A DNA stretch of 64,000 nt from Phormidium tenue FACHB-1052 (GTDB lineage Bacteria; Cyanobacteriota; Cyanobacteriia; Phormidesmidales; Phormidesmidaceae), in contig NZ_JACJQN010000001.1 of the NCBI RefSeq assembly GCF_014696675.1, positions 434,001-498,000 of the forward strand, read 5' to 3'. The translations under genes were made by a program, and so were the position numbers. Within the stretch, counting starts at the first letter, position 1; each line of letters begins with the position of its first letter. This document shows, one piece after another, positions 18,970-34,900 of this stretch. Under the pieces are notes generated by a model. That model was not told the DNA's origin, did not search any database, and saw only the letters and a list, made by a program, of their open reading frames with translations.

Positions 18970-19367
18970 TGATGGATTCCTCCGAAAAGTATGACCAGAT
19001 ATATGAAACTGGCATTTAAGGGTGCGGAGCCAGAGCTAACTCTATTAAAGAACCTCAGTTCTGGCGGCCTTCCCGATTAATTGTCCGGTATTGCGTAAGC
19101 CTTCTTCAAAGCAGCGAAATATTTTGTAACAGTTTTCCTCAGTTTCTTGAAGGCTAGACAGCAACGCCACTGTAGAGGCTCAGGGAAACCCCTAAATCCT
19201 CAAAAAACTATAAACCGGGTGCAATTTAGCATCCGGTTTTAACATTTCGTAACAGAGTGAAGAAGGGCTATTAGCGAGACAATGTCTTTGCTAAAAAACT
19301 GCTGGTTAGCAGGTTGTTGGATCAACAGATGGGGATGATTTAGGCCACCCCCATCTGTCATCACGGC
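18970..19367 (-). other. apcE-apcA spacer with post-apcE hairpin
   Basis: 398 bp without genes. Ten nucleotides after the apcE stop a 10-bp perfect stem ACAGATGGGG/CCCCATCTGT (19325-19334 with 19349-19358, 14-nt loop) forms; no T-tract follows on the minus strand, so it may be an attenuator or 3'-stabiliser rather than a full terminator. The remainder holds the likely apcA promoter and a leader of about 230 nt. Confidence 0.6.
19207..19253 (-). promoter_or_regulatory. Candidate apcA promoter with HLR1-like element
   Basis: On the minus strand GTTACGAA-AT-GTTAAAAC (19253-19236) resembles the RpaB-binding HLR1 consensus (two KTTACAWW halves spaced by 2; 13 of 16 positions match). A TATAGT -10-like hexamer follows 23 nt later (19212-19207). 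No good -35 is present, fitting an activator-dependent promoter. Inference only. Confidence 0.4.
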
Positions 19368-23138
<3,771 letters not shown>

Positions 23139-24365
23139 ATGGACGACTCGATAACAACCCAGGCAGTCAGCGATGCAGTAGCCAGCCTATACAACACCTA
23201 CCCTTTTCCTCCAGAACCCATTTTGGACGAAGCGCCGCCAGGGTACAACTGGCGCTGGTACTGGCCAACGGTGCACAGCTTTTGCACGGGGGCAGCCCCA
23301 GCCAGCAGCAAGGTGCGGGTACTGGATGCGGGATGCGGCACTGGGGTGAGTACTGAATATATCAGCCACCTAAACCCGGAGGCTGAGGTGCTGGGGATTG
23401 ATCTCAGTGAGCGGGCGATCGCCACTGCCACAGAGCGCTGTCGCCGATCAGGTGCCAACAATGTTCAGTTTCGCCAGCTCAGTATCTATGACGTCGATAA
23501 AATCGAAGGCGAGTTCGACTGGATTAATTGCGTCGGCGTCATCCACCACATGCCCGACCCGCTAAAAGGGCTACAGGCTCTGGCTACCAAGCTGGCCCCC
23601 GGCGGCTTTATTCATCTATTTGTGTACGCCGCTATTGGTCGGGCCGAAATCTCGCTGATGCAGCGGGCGATCGCCCTGGTTCAAGGCAGCCAGCGCGGCG
23701 ACTACCGCGACGGCGTGCAGGTGGGGCGGCAGATCTTCGCTAGCTTGCCTGAGGGGAATCGGCTGAAGCAGCGAGAGCGCGATCGCTGGGCCATGGAGAA
23801 CCACCGAGACGAATGCTTCGCCGACATGTACGTCCACCCGCAAGAAGTGGATTACACCTTAGATAGCCTATTTGAACTCATTGATGCCTCGGGTCTAGAA
23901 TTCATCGGCTTTTCCAACCCTCAGGTCTGGCAGCTCGATCGCCTACTAGCCTCAGACCCAGAGCTGCTCGATCGCGCCAAGCAGCTACCTGAGAAAGATC
24001 AGTATCGCCTAGTAGAACTACTGGATCCTGAGATCACTCACTTCGAGTGGTTCCTAGCTCGCCCCCCCTACCCACAATTCAGCTGGGACGAGGACGCCGC
24101 TCTGCTATCCGCCATTCCTACCCGCAACCCCTGCATGGAAGGCTGGCCTAGCCAAAGCATCTTCGACCACAACTATCAGATCATCTCTTTAGATCAGACA
24201 GAGTTTGAGTTTTTACAGGCCTGCGATCGCCACAATGGCCCCGCTGCCGATCAGTCCCAAGCCAGCGTTGCCGATCTGCTATCCCAAAGCGGAGGAAGCC
24301 TTGAGGCGGTGCGACAGATGCAGCAGCGGCAGCTCATTTTAGTAAAACCATCCCAGCAGACTTGA
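23139..24365 (+). CDS. Class I SAM-dependent methyltransferase
   Basis: A 408-residue protein with a Rossmann methyltransferase domain at about 60-180: motif I VRVLDAGCGTGVSTEY, acidic motif II VLGIDLSERAI, and motif IV/V INCVGVIHHMPDPLKGLQALATKLAPGG. It begins with LYNTYPFPPEPILDEAPPGYNWRW, a lead-in I associate with a cyanobacterial methyltransferase group of unknown substrate. The last 200 residues are not recognisable to me; they contain a conserved-looking DPEITHFEWFLARPPYP. It is divergent from apcE, but no functional link to pigments is shown. Confidence 0.85.
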   Translation: MDDSITTQAVSDAVASLYNTYPFPPEPILDEAPPGYNWRWYWPTVHSFCTGAAPASSKVRVLDAGCGTGVSTEYISHLNPEAEVLGIDLSERAIATATERCRRSGANNVQFRQLSIYDVDKIEGEFDWINCVGVIHHMPDPLKGLQALATKLAPGGFIHLFVYAAIGRAEISLMQRAIALVQGSQRGDYRDGVQVGRQIFASLPEGNRLKQRERDRWAMENHRDECFADMYVHPQEVDYTLDSLFELIDASGLEFIGFSNPQVWQLDRLLASDPELLDRAKQLPEKDQYRLVELLDPEITHFEWFLARPPYPQFSWDEDAALLSAIPTRNPCMEGWPSQSIFDHNYQIISLDQTEFEFLQACDRHNGPAADQSQASVADLLSQSGGSLEAVRQMQQRQLILVKPSQQT

Positions 24366-24493
24366 TCAAGATTGGCTGAGGAAAGCGGATTTACTTTTGA
24401 GAAGCGTCTATTAAGTATTATTGCCGTGATATTATCGTCTATGGCTCGTTTAGGCGGGCGAAACCCTTTAACGGCTAAGGATTAGGCGCTTTC

Positions 24494-24979
24494 GTGGCCC
24501 CATTGCCCTCCGAACCCACTGACCCTGTTGAGCAGGTCGAGGCAGAAGTAGACCCCGGTAAAACCGAAGGTCAAAGTCTTCCTCCGGCTTCAACGACAGC
24601 GATGGAAGAGTATTACCAGCTACAGCAAAATCTGCTGCTGACCACGCTGGCATTTACCGGCGTCATCTTTTTTAGCGTCTGGTTAGCCTACTCTCTTGCA
24701 ATTGCTCTGAATTATTTAATAGGAGCGTGCGGCGGTGTGGTTTACTTGAGGATGTTGGCAAAAAGCGTGGCCAACATTGGGCGCGGAAGCTCAAGGCTAG
24801 GCAGCGGCCGACTGGCCCTAGTGGTTGGTCTGGTTTTAGTGGCTACTGAGTGGCAGCAGCTTCAGGTCGTACCCGTTTTTCTAGGGTTTTTGACCTACAA
24901 GGGGGCGTTAATTGCTTACACCCTCTGGACTGCGGTGCTGCCAAAATCACCATCGGGATCTTCCCAGGCGTCTGGTTAA
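24494..24979 (+). CDS. atpI: ATP synthase subunit I (AtpI/Atp1)
   Basis: A 161-residue membrane protein, first gene of the atp operon. It is thought to help assembly of the c-ring in the membrane and is not part of the finished enzyme. It has a charged, proline-rich N-terminus (about 35 residues) and then four hydrophobic segments (LLLTTLAFTGVIFFSVWLAYSLA, ALNYLIGACGGVVYLRML, LALVVGLVLVA, VVPVFLGFLTYKGALIAY). Start is GTG at 24494; the in-frame ATG at 24602 would remove only the variable tail. atpB follows after 70 bp. Confidence 0.88.
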   Translation: MAPLPSEPTDPVEQVEAEVDPGKTEGQSLPPASTTAMEEYYQLQQNLLLTTLAFTGVIFFSVWLAYSLAIALNYLIGACGGVVYLRMLAKSVANIGRGSSRLGSGRLALVVGLVLVATEWQQLQVVPVFLGFLTYKGALIAYTLWTAVLPKSPSGSSQASG

Positions 24980-25049
24980 CCTAGATCGGTGGTTCCCAAG
25001 CATAGCATGCTTTTTCCTGGCAGGTCTTAAGGAGAAGTTGATTTAAGAG

Positions 25050-25799
25050 ATGGCGCTCAATATGCTAATGATTCATCCCTTAGTCCTGGCAAAGCTAGAG
25101 GTTGGCCAGCATTTGTACTGGCAGCTCGGCGGCCTTAAACTCCACGGCCAGGTCTTTTTGACCTCCTGGTTTGTAATTGGCGCTCTGCTGTTGGTTTCAT
25201 TTTTGGCCACCCGCAACATTCAGCGGATACCTTCTGGCCTCCAGAACTTTATGGAGTACGCCCTAGAGTTTATCCGTGACCTCGCCAAAAACCAGATTGG
25301 TGAAAAAGAGTACAGGCCCTGGGTTCCCTTTGTAGGCACTCTGTTCCTGTTTATCTTCGTCTCTAACTGGTCGGGGGCGCTGATTCCCTGGAAGCTCATT
25401 CATCTGCCGTCGGGTGAGTTAGCCGCTCCAACTAACGACATCAATACCACCGTAGCCCTGGCGCTGTTGACGTCCTTAGCTTACTTTTACGCCGGGTTTA
25501 GCAATCGCGGGCTGGGGTACTTTGCCAAGTACATCGAACCCACTCCCATTCTGCTGCCCATCAACATTTTGGAAGATTTCACCAAGCCCCTCTCCCTAAG
25601 TTTCCGTCTGTTTGGAAACATCCTCGCTGATGAGCTGGTAGTTGCTGTGCTGGTTTTGCTGGTGCCTCTCTTCGTGCCGCTACCAGTCATGGTCCTAGGT
25701 TTGTTTACCAGTGCCATTCAGGCACTGATCTTCGCAACCCTAGCAGCGGCCTACATCGGCGAGGCGATCGAGGGGCATGGTGGTGAAGAGCATGGATGA
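25050..25799 (+). CDS. atpB: ATP synthase F0 subunit a
   Basis: A 249-residue proton-channel subunit facing the c-ring in the thylakoid membrane. Conserved parts: [41 protein letters not shown], and the essential arginine in [19 protein letters not shown], followed by the last helix pair ending [16 protein letters not shown] at 25050 follows AAGGAGAAG with good spacing. The next gene, atpE, begins 150 bp downstream. Confidence 0.97.
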   Translation: MALNMLMIHPLVLAKLEVGQHLYWQLGGLKLHGQVFLTSWFVIGALLLVSFLATRNIQRIPSGLQNFMEYALEFIRDLAKNQIGEKEYRPWVPFVGTLFLFIFVSNWSGALIPWKLIHLPSGELAAPTNDINTTVALALLTSLAYFYAGFSNRGLGYFAKYIEPTPILLPINILEDFTKPLSLSFRLFGNILADELVVAVLVLLVPLFVPLPVMVLGLFTSAIQALIFATLAAAYIGEAIEGHGGEEHG

Positions 25800-25916
25800 C
25801 CCTCAGTAGGGGCATTCAGTTTGATATTGGCTGGTAGGGCAGGTGCTGCCAGCCGACGTGGTCCTAGGGCCGCAGTATAAGAAACGCCTATCGAGCGTTG
25901 TCTACGACCTGTTTAA

Positions 25917-26195
<279 letters not shown>

Positions 26196-26203
26196 ATTCG
26201 AAA

Positions 26204-26246
26204 TCGACAGGCAGGGAAAGGTTCAATACTTTTCCCTGCCTGTCGA
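26204..26246 (+). other. 16-bp perfect hairpin in the atpE-b' spacer
   Basis: TCGACAGGCAGGGAAA (26204-26219) pairs completely with TTTCCCTGCCTGTCGA (26231-26246), loop 11 nt, only 8 nt after the atpE stop. AAAACC follows instead of a T-tract, so it is unlikely to stop transcription fully. A role in 3'-end protection or RNase processing of atpE mRNA is inferred. Confidence 0.75.
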
Positions 26247-26310
26247 AAACCACATTCGCGATGTCACCTTGTAGTGCTGGCCCTGGGCCGAGTGAAAGGG
26301 CATACCCACA

Positions 26311-26802
26311 ATGATGAATTTTGTTTGGTTACTGGCGGTTGAAACCGCCGAGGCAGTTGAGGAAGGCGGCGGTCTTTTTGACCTGGATGCTACTCTGCCG
26401 CTGATGGCTGTACAGTTCGTGCTGCTAGCGGTGGCGCTCAACGCATTGTTTTATAAGCCCTTGGGCAAAGTCTTAGACGAGCGCGACGGCTACATTAGTT
26501 CCAATCAGGTTGATGCAGCAGAGCGCTTGGCTAAAGCTGAGCAAATTGCCAAGCAGTATCAGCAAGAACTGGCTGAAACCCGCCGCCAGGCCCAAGCAGT
26601 GATTGCCGAAGCCCAGGAAGAAGCGCAAAAGATTGCGGCTCAAACCGTTTCTACGGCTCAGCAAGAGGCTCAAGCCCAGCGAGAGCAGGTGCAGCGGGAA
26701 CTGGATGAGCAGAAGAATCAGGCCATGGCTACCCTGGAGCAGCAGGTAGATGGGCTGAGCCAACAGATTTTAGACAAGCTGCTGGGTTCTTTAGCGGCCT
26801 AA
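26311..26802 (+). CDS. atpF2: ATP synthase F0 subunit b' (peripheral stalk)
   Basis: A 163-residue stalk subunit (gene also called atpG in cyanobacteria), found in photosynthetic organisms together with b. One N-terminal membrane helix (about 28-47, [20 protein letters not shown]) is followed by [15 protein letters not shown] and a long glutamine/alanine/glutamate-rich coiled coil to the end. ATG at 26311 or the adjacent ATG at 26314 can start it. It forms a heterodimer with the next gene product. Confidence 0.95.
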   Translation: MMNFVWLLAVETAEAVEEGGGLFDLDATLPLMAVQFVLLAVALNALFYKPLGKVLDERDGYISSNQVDAAERLAKAEQIAKQYQQELAETRRQAQAVIAEAQEEAQKIAAQTVSTAQQEAQAQREQVQRELDEQKNQAMATLEQQVDGLSQQILDKLLGSLAA

Positions 26803-26868
26803 GCTATCGGTGATGACGGGGTGATTTAGCCCCTGGAGTTGCCCGCGTCGTTGACGGAAAGTAGGGAT

Positions 26869-27390
26869 ATGACTATTGGTTGGTTACTAGCGGCGGAAGA
26901 AGGCGGGTTTGGTGTGGATTTCAACATCCTAGAAACCAACCTGATTAATCTGGTCATTATTATTGGTGTGCTGTATTACTTTGGCGGCAAGTTTTTAGGG
27001 AAGACTCTATCAACTCGCCAATCGGCCATTCAAACAGCGATCACAGAGGCCGAGCAGCGCAAGAAAGAAGCCGCCGCCGCTTTGGCAGAACAGCAGCAAA
27101 AGCTGGCTCAGGCGCAGGCAGAAGCCAAGAAAATTTTGTCTGAGGCTCAAACCTCGGCAGAGCGTACTCGCGAGGCCATTTTAGCTCAGTCTCAGACTGA
27201 TGTAGAACGCATGCGGGCCACCGCTGCCCAGGATCTAACTTCCCAAGAGGCGCGGGTGATGCGAGAGCTACAGCAGCGGATTGCGGCCCTGGCCATTGAG
27301 CGCAGTGAAGCCGCTCTACCAGGCCAGCTCAATGACGACTTGCAGCGGCGTCTGGTTGATTCCAGCATCGCCCTGCTCCAAGGAGAATAG
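26869..27390 (+). CDS. atpF: ATP synthase F0 subunit b (peripheral stalk)
   Basis: A 173-residue stalk subunit holding F1 against rotation. A short N-terminus, then one membrane helix (LINLVIIIGVLYYFGGKFLG, about 23-42), then an alanine/glutamine-rich coiled coil (TRQSAIQTAITEAEQRKKEAAAALAEQQQ and on). I chose ATG at 26869 (MTIGWLLAAEEGG) because the upstream frame to TTG 26839 adds ten residues unlike the family. It is followed by AAGGAG and the start of atpH three bases after its stop, indicating tight translational coupling. Confidence 0.95.
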   Translation: MTIGWLLAAEEGGFGVDFNILETNLINLVIIIGVLYYFGGKFLGKTLSTRQSAIQTAITEAEQRKKEAAAALAEQQQKLAQAQAEAKKILSEAQTSAERTREAILAQSQTDVERMRATAAQDLTSQEARVMRELQQRIAALAIERSEAALPGQLNDDLQRRLVDSSIALLQGE

Positions 27391-27392
27391 CC

Positions 27393-27950
27393 ATGAACGA
27401 CACAACGCTAAATTCTGAGATTGCGGCTCCCTACGCCAAGGCACTGATGTCGGTTGCCGCCGACAACAACGCAGTTGACCAGGTGGGTGTCGAGGTGGCT
27501 GACCTGCTGGAGGTGCTGGACAGCTCCAAAGAGCTCACCGGCTTTTTGATGAGCCCTCTTATGTCTGCCGACGCCAAAAAAGGCGTGCTGCGCCAGATTT
27601 CGGAAGGCAAAGTGAGCGGCTTTCTGCTGAGTTTTTTGCTGCTGCTGGTTGATCGCAGCCGCGTGGCGTTCTTAAAGCCCATTCTTCAGCAGTACCAAGC
27701 CCTGCTGCGGGAGCGGAACAACACGATTTTGGCCGATGTTACGGCGGCAGTTGAGCTGTCTGAGGATCAGCAAAACGCCATCCGCGATCGCGTTAAGTCC
27801 ATGACCGGTGCCAATAGTGTTGAGCTGTCTGTCACCGTTGATCCTTCCTTGATTGGCGGCTTGATCATCAAGGTTGGCTCTCAGGTAATTGACGCTAGCC
27901 TGCGGGGCCAGCTGCGCCGCATTGGTATGCAGCTAGCGGCAACCGCCTAG
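27393..27950 (+). CDS. atpH: ATP synthase F1 subunit delta
   Basis: A 185-residue subunit that joins the stalk to the top of the alpha/beta hexamer (OSCP type). Seen: APYAKALMSVAADN near the N-terminus, a six-helix N-terminal half, and the C-terminal SVTVDPSLIGGLIIKVGSQVIDASLRGQLRRI motif. ATG at 27393 has a strong AAGGAG seven bases upstream, within the end of atpF. Length is normal. Confidence 0.96.
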   Translation: MNDTTLNSEIAAPYAKALMSVAADNNAVDQVGVEVADLLEVLDSSKELTGFLMSPLMSADAKKGVLRQISEGKVSGFLLSFLLLLVDRSRVAFLKPILQQYQALLRERNNTILADVTAAVELSEDQQNAIRDRVKSMTGANSVELSVTVDPSLIGGLIIKVGSQVIDASLRGQLRRIGMQLAATA

Positions 27951-29543
<1,593 letters not shown>

Positions 29544-29554
29544 CCTCCTGTTCT

Positions 29555-29587
29555 AGCCGGGGTGTGGCTTAAGTCAACGCCCCGGCT
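29555..29587 (+). other. Hairpin in the alpha-gamma spacer
   Basis: AGCCGGGGTG (29555-29564) pairs with CGCCCCGGCT (29578-29587) over 10 bp with one G-T pair; loop 13 nt. No T-tract follows. This is a second structured spacer in the atp operon, placed where the 3:1 alpha to gamma ratio would favour unequal mRNA levels. Function is inferred. Confidence 0.6.
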
Positions 29588-29612
29588 CTCGACGACCCCT
29601 TAGGGATCCACT

Positions 29613-30563
29613 ATGCCTAACTTAAAAGCGATTCGAGACCGCATTAAGTCTGTAAAAAATACCCGCAAGATTACCGAGGCGATGCGCCTGGTGGCGGCGG
29701 CAAAGGTGCGCCGTGCCCAGGAGCAGGTGATCGCTACCCGCCCCTTTGCCGATCGCCTGGCCCAGGTGCTCTACGGCCTGCAAAGCCGCCTCAAGTTTGA
29801 GGAGACCGACCTGCCCCTGCTGAAGCAGCGTGAGGTCAAGACCGTGGCGCTGCTGGTGATCTCCGGCGATCGCGGCCTCTGCGGCGGCTACAACACCAAC
29901 GTCATTCGCAAGGCCGAGATTCGCTCCCAGGAGCTGGCCGCCGAGGGCTTGAACTACCGCTTTATTTTGGTAGGACGCAAAGCCAGCCAGTACTTTAAGC
30001 GCCGCGACCAGCCCATTGAAGCCAGCTTCACCGGGCTAGAGCAAATTCCCATCGCGTCTGAAGCATCTGCTATTGCCGACGAGCTGCTGTCGTTATTTCT
30101 GTCTGATGAAGTCGATCGCGTTGAGCTGGTCTACACCCGCTTTGTATCCCTGGTCAGCTCTCGTCCGGTGATTCAAACCTTGCTACCCCTCGACCCCCAG
30201 GGTCTAGAGGTACCTGACGACGAGATTTTTCGCCTCACCACCAAAGGTGGCGTCTTTCAGGTAGAGCGGGAGAAGATGGCCGGGCCAGCCCCAGCAGAGT
30301 TTCCCCAGGACATGATCTTCGAGCAAGATCCAGTACAAATTCTGGATGCGCTGCTGCCGCTGTACTTGAACAATCAAATTCTGCGGGCGCTGCAAGAGTC
30401 TGCGGCCAGCGAACTAGCGGCCCGTATGACCGCCATGAACAACGCCAGCGACAACGCCAAGGAGTTGGCCAAGACCCTGAACCTGACCTACAACAAAGCC
30501 CGTCAGGCTGCCATTACCCAGGAAATTCTGGAAGTAGTTGCCGGTGCTAACTCTCTGAACTAA
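29613..30563 (+). CDS. atpG: ATP synthase F1 subunit gamma
   Basis: A 316-residue rotor shaft (called atpC in many cyanobacterial annotations). The N-terminal helix [37 protein letters not shown] and the C-terminal helix [34 protein letters not shown] form the coiled coil. Like other cyanobacterial gammas it has the extra segment near residues 197-230 ([21 protein letters not shown]) but without the cysteine pair that makes the chloroplast subunit thiol-regulated. It ends the operon 30 bp before a strong terminator. Confidence 0.97.
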   Translation: MPNLKAIRDRIKSVKNTRKITEAMRLVAAAKVRRAQEQVIATRPFADRLAQVLYGLQSRLKFEETDLPLLKQREVKTVALLVISGDRGLCGGYNTNVIRKAEIRSQELAAEGLNYRFILVGRKASQYFKRRDQPIEASFTGLEQIPIASEASAIADELLSLFLSDEVDRVELVYTRFVSLVSSRPVIQTLLPLDPQGLEVPDDEIFRLTTKGGVFQVEREKMAGPAPAEFPQDMIFEQDPVQILDALLPLYLNNQILRALQESAASELAARMTAMNNASDNAKELAKTLNLTYNKARQAAITQEILEVVAGANSLN

Positions 30564-30592
30564 GTCAGTAAAACCTACATTCACGATTCTAG

Positions 30593-30620
30593 GCCCCTCA
30601 CAATGGTGAGGGGCTTTTTT
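30593..30620 (+). terminator. Rho-independent terminator of the atp operon
   Basis: GCCCCTCAC (30593-30601), loop AATG, GTGAGGGGC (30606-30614), then six T. Perfect 9-bp G/C-rich stem. Confidence 0.95.
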
Positions 30621-30691
30621 GTGCGCCCGGCACTTTCGCCTTGATCGACACTGAGTGAACGACTTCGCGCAGCTATTGAGGCAGAAATTCC

Positions 30692-31690
30692 CTAGCCGTG
30701 GCGCTTTTGGTGCCAGGCCCAGGCGTGGGTCAAGATAGTGTCAATGTCGGCATACTGCGGGTTCCAGCCCAAGGTAGTGCGGGCGCGATCGCTGCTGCCC
30801 ACCAGCGCTGGCGGATCGCCGAGACGACGTTCCACCTCAACCACCGGGATGGACTTGCCGGTGATGCGCTCTGCCGCATCGATCACCTCTCGCACTGAGA
30901 AACCGCTGCCGTTGCCGAGATTAAAGACAGCACTCTCGCCGCCCTTCAGCAGGTACTCCAACCCCAGAATGTGGGCATCGGCCAAATCGCAGACGTGGAT
31001 ATAGTCGCGCACACAAGTGCCATCGGGAGTGGGATAGTCGGTACCAAAAACGCTGATCGACTCCCGCTTACCCAGGGCCGTTTGCAGCACTAGCGGAATC
31101 AGGTGGGTTTCAGGATTGTGGTCTTCGCCCAGTAGACCGTTGGGGTGGGCACCAGCGGCATTGAAGTAGCGAAACCGCACCGACCTGAAATCGTAGGCCT
31201 TGTCGTAGTCGGCGAGAATGCGCTCCACCATCAGTTTGGTTGCCCCGTAGGGGTTGATGGGATTTTGGGGATGGGTCTCAGTGATGGGCATCTCCTGGGG
31301 TACCCCATAGGTCGCGCAGGTGGATGAGAAGACAAACGTTTTGACATCTGCTTCTACCATGGCATCGAGCAGCGACAGGGTGCCCACTACATTGTTCTCG
31401 TAGTATTTGCTCGGATCGCTTACCGACTCTCCGACATAGGCATAGGCCGAGAAATGCATAACTGCACTAATGTCGTAGCGGCTAAAGACATCCTTGAGCA
31501 GCGACTTGTCCAGCGTGCTGCCAACAATCAGCTCGGCCTTTAAAGCTGTCTCCACGATGTCGCGATGGCCATAGACTAGGTTGTCTAAAATCAGCACTCT
31601 GTAGCCAGCCTGCTGTAGCGCCATGACCGCATGGCTGCCAATATAGCCAGCCCCCCCTGTAACCAAAATGGTTTTTAGATCAGTTGTCAT
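30692..31690 (-). CDS. galE: UDP-glucose 4-epimerase
   Basis: A 332-residue extended SDR that interconverts UDP-glucose and UDP-galactose with bound NAD, supplying galactose for lipids and polysaccharide. Seen: the nucleotide motif VTGGAGYIGSHAV at the start, SSTCATYG, the catalytic tyrosine and lysine in NPYGATKLMVE, FRYFNAAGAHPNGLLGEDH, and NLGNGSGFSVREVI. ATG at 31690 fits the family N-terminus. The sequence is closest in style to GalE, though 4-epimerases acting on UDP-GlcNAc or UDP-xylose share these motifs. It is convergent with the atp operon. Confidence 0.93.
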   Translation of the reverse strand: MTTDLKTILVTGGAGYIGSHAVMALQQAGYRVLILDNLVYGHRDIVETALKAELIVGSTLDKSLLKDVFSRYDISAVMHFSAYAYVGESVSDPSKYYENNVVGTLSLLDAMVEADVKTFVFSSTCATYGVPQEMPITETHPQNPINPYGATKLMVERILADYDKAYDFRSVRFRYFNAAGAHPNGLLGEDHNPETHLIPLVLQTALGKRESISVFGTDYPTPDGTCVRDYIHVCDLADAHILGLEYLLKGGESAVFNLGNGSGFSVREVIDAAERITGKSIPVVEVERRLGDPPALVGSSDRARTTLGWNPQYADIDTILTHAWAWHQKRHG

Positions 31691-31996
31691 AGGAAATTTC
31701 TCTAGAGTGTTTAGTGCCGCTAGGGCATTAGCGTAACTGGGATACCCGGTTGAAGCCCATTCTAAAGCGTGGTCTGATACCTGACCTTAGCTCTAGGACT
31801 GGGTCATTAACTTTTCATCTCTGACGGTGGCTTCCTCATGGGAATTCAGCTCAGATCGATGGCTAGAACCGCCAGTTAAGCAACTTTTAATCAAAGCTTA
31901 CCGGCCAGTTAGCCCGGCCATTAAGTGCTGCTGTGAGTAATGGCCGAAGATAACTCCGTAGCATTGGCTACCCGATGTGACCCCCAAGTGTTATCC
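31691..31996. other. Divergent spacer, galE / DUF4114 phosphatase
   Basis: 306 bp between the two starts if the phosphatase begins at 31997. I see no gene, hairpin terminator or clear promoter boxes. An in-frame upstream start for the phosphatase exists at 31940. Confidence 0.35.
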
Positions 31997-34900
31997 ATGG
32001 CTGACTTCACGCTCCAACTCTTCCACGCCGCTGACCAGGAGGGCAATATCACTGCCCTTGACGATGCCCCTCGGTTTTCAGCCGTATTGAATGCTCTCAA
32101 AAACCAGGATATTGACGGTGATGGCGTAGCAGGCTTTGCCAATACGCTGATTTTGTCTTCTGGGGATGCGTACATTCCCGGCGTATTTTTCAATGCCAGT
32201 GCTGGCGCGTTTGGCGGTGCCGGGCGCGGCGATATTTCAATTCAAAACGCTCTGGGCTTTCAGGCGATCGCCTTTGGCAACCACGAGTTTGACCAGGGTA
32301 CTGCCCTAGTGGCCGACCTGATTGGCGGTAGCGAAGACGATCCAACTACAGACGTTGACGAATCATTTGCGGGTACCACTTTCCCTTACCTGAGCAGCAA
32401 CCTCGACTTCAGCACCGACGCCAACCTGGCCGATCTAGTCGTACCCGATGCCGCCGCTCCCCAACCCAACGGCATTGCGGCCTCTACCGTGATTGAGGTC
32501 AATGGCGAAAGAATTGGCGTGGTCGGAGCTACCACACCCACCATCAGCAACGTCAACGTGCGCATCTCTAGCCCTGGCACTGTCACGGTGCTGCCCCAGC
32601 CGTTTGACAGCAGCCCCACTCCAGACCAGCTCGATGCCCTGGCCGCCGAAATTCAGGCCGATGTCGATGCGCTGCTGGCCGCTAACCCCGACATCGATAA
32701 AGTGGTGCTGCTAGCCCACATGCAGCAGATCGCCATTGAGCAAGAGCTGGCCCAGCGGCTATCGAACGTCGATATTATCGTTGCGGGCGGATCTAACACT
32801 CGCCTCTTCGACGCGGACGATCGCCCCCGCGCAGGCGATACCAACCAGGGTATTTATCCCATTATTCAAACCGGGGCTGACGGTAACCCCGTCGCCGTGG
32901 TCAACACCGACGGCAACTACAAGTATGTCGGTCGCCTGGTGATCGACTTTGACGAAAACGGTGTGCTTTTGCCCGAGAGCTACGACCCAACCATCAGCGG
33001 AGCCTACGCCACCGACGATGAGGGCGTTGCTGCCGTCGGTGGTACAGGGCTGGCGGATCCGGCGATCGCCGCCATCACCGCCGCTCTGCGCGAGGCCGTG
33101 ATCGCTACCGAGAGCAACGTGTTTGGCGTCAGCGAGGTGTTTCTCAACGGCAACCGGGGCGCGGTGCGGACCCAGGAAACCAACCTGGGCAACCTCACCG
33201 CCGATGCTAACCTGGCGATCGCCAAGGAGATTGACCCGACGGCAGTCATTTCGCTCAAAAACGGCGGCGGGATTCGCAACAACATTGGCCAAACCTTAGT
33301 GCCCGCGGGGGGTACGGGGGAGGCAGAACTGCTGCCCAACGAAGCCATTCCTGGTGTGAAACCCGCTGGCGGCATCTCTCAAAACGACATCGCCAATGCC
33401 CTGTCGTTTAACAACGCGCTCTCATTGATCACCGTCACCGCTGAGGAACTGCTGGCGCTGGTTGAACACGGCGTTTCGGCCAGCAGCCTCGATGACAGCG
33501 TGTCTCCCGGTCAGTTTCCTCAAATCGGCGGGTTTTCCTTTAGCTTTGATGCTACGGCTGAGCCTGGCAACCGCGTGCAGTCTCTGGCGATCGAGGCCGA
33601 AGACGGCACCGACATCGACGTGGTGGTGCAGAACGGCGCAATTGTCGGCGACCCCAGCCGCACCTTCCGCATGGTAACCCTGAGCTTTTTGGCCGACGGC
33701 GGCGATGGCTATCCCTTCCCCACGGGTGCAGCAACCAACCGCCTTGACTTGGTAGATGAAACCGCACCTGCCACGGGCAATGCCACCTTCGCTCCCAATT
33801 TCAGCGAGCAGGATGCCCTAGCGGAATATCTGTTCGACAACTTTGATACCGACACGCCTTTTACCGCCGCTGAAACGGGGCGCGAGCTAGATAGCCGCAT
33901 TCAAAACCTGGCCTTCCGCAGCGATGGCGTGATTGATGCCCTTGGCCCCGTTAACCCAACGGATCCTACCGACCCCACGGAACCTGGCGTCGATCCGGCA
34001 TCGTTGCTGGCACCCTTGGGCACCTATGAAACTGAAGTGTTTGACACCAGCGCCGCTGAAATTGTGGTTTACGATCCGGCTACCCGGCGGCTGTTTGTGG
34101 TCAACGCCCAAGTTCCGGCGGTGGAGGTGCTGGATATTAGCGATCCCAGCAACCCCACCAAGCTGTTTGACATTGACCCCTCGGCCTACGGGGCTGGGGC
34201 TAACAGCGTGGCCATTAGCAATGGCATCGTAGCTGTAGCCATTGAAAGCACCGAAAAAACCGACCCCGGCAGCGTTGTCTTCTTCGACATCGACGGCAAT
34301 TTTTTGAATGCCGTTACCGTGGGCGCTCTGCCCGACATGCTCACCTTTACCCCCGACGGCACCAAGGTGCTGGTGGCCAACGAAGGCGAACCCAACGCCG
34401 ACTACAGCATCGACCCCGAGGGTTCGATCAGCATTATTGACCTTTCCGGGGGCGTAGAAAACCTCACCCAGGCCAACGTCACCACCGCTGGTTTCACTGC
34501 CTTTAACGACCAGCGCGACGCCCTGATCGCCGACGGAGTGCGCATCTTTGGCCCCAACGCCACCGCAGCTCAAGACGTTGAGCCAGAATACATTGCGGTA
34601 ACGGACGACTCTCGCACGGCCTATGTGGCCCTGCAAGAGAACAATGCCCTGGCCGTAGTGGATATTGCCTCCGGGGCCGTCACCGACATTCTGCCGCTGG
34701 GGTATAAAGATCACTCGGTGGTGCCGCTGGATGCCAGCGATCGCGACAACGCCATCAACATCACCACTTACCCCAATCTGTTTGGCCTATATCTGCCCGA
34801 CGCAATCTCGCTCTACGAAGCCGGTGGTGCGACCTACATCGTCACCGCCAACGAAGGAGATGCCCGCGAGTACGACACCTTTGCCGAAGAAGCGCGGGTG

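Noticed and set aside
33887..34714. 275-residue open frame antisense to the DUF4114 phosphatase
   Set aside because: Shadow of a Gly/Asp/Ala-rich gene; no domain resemblance.
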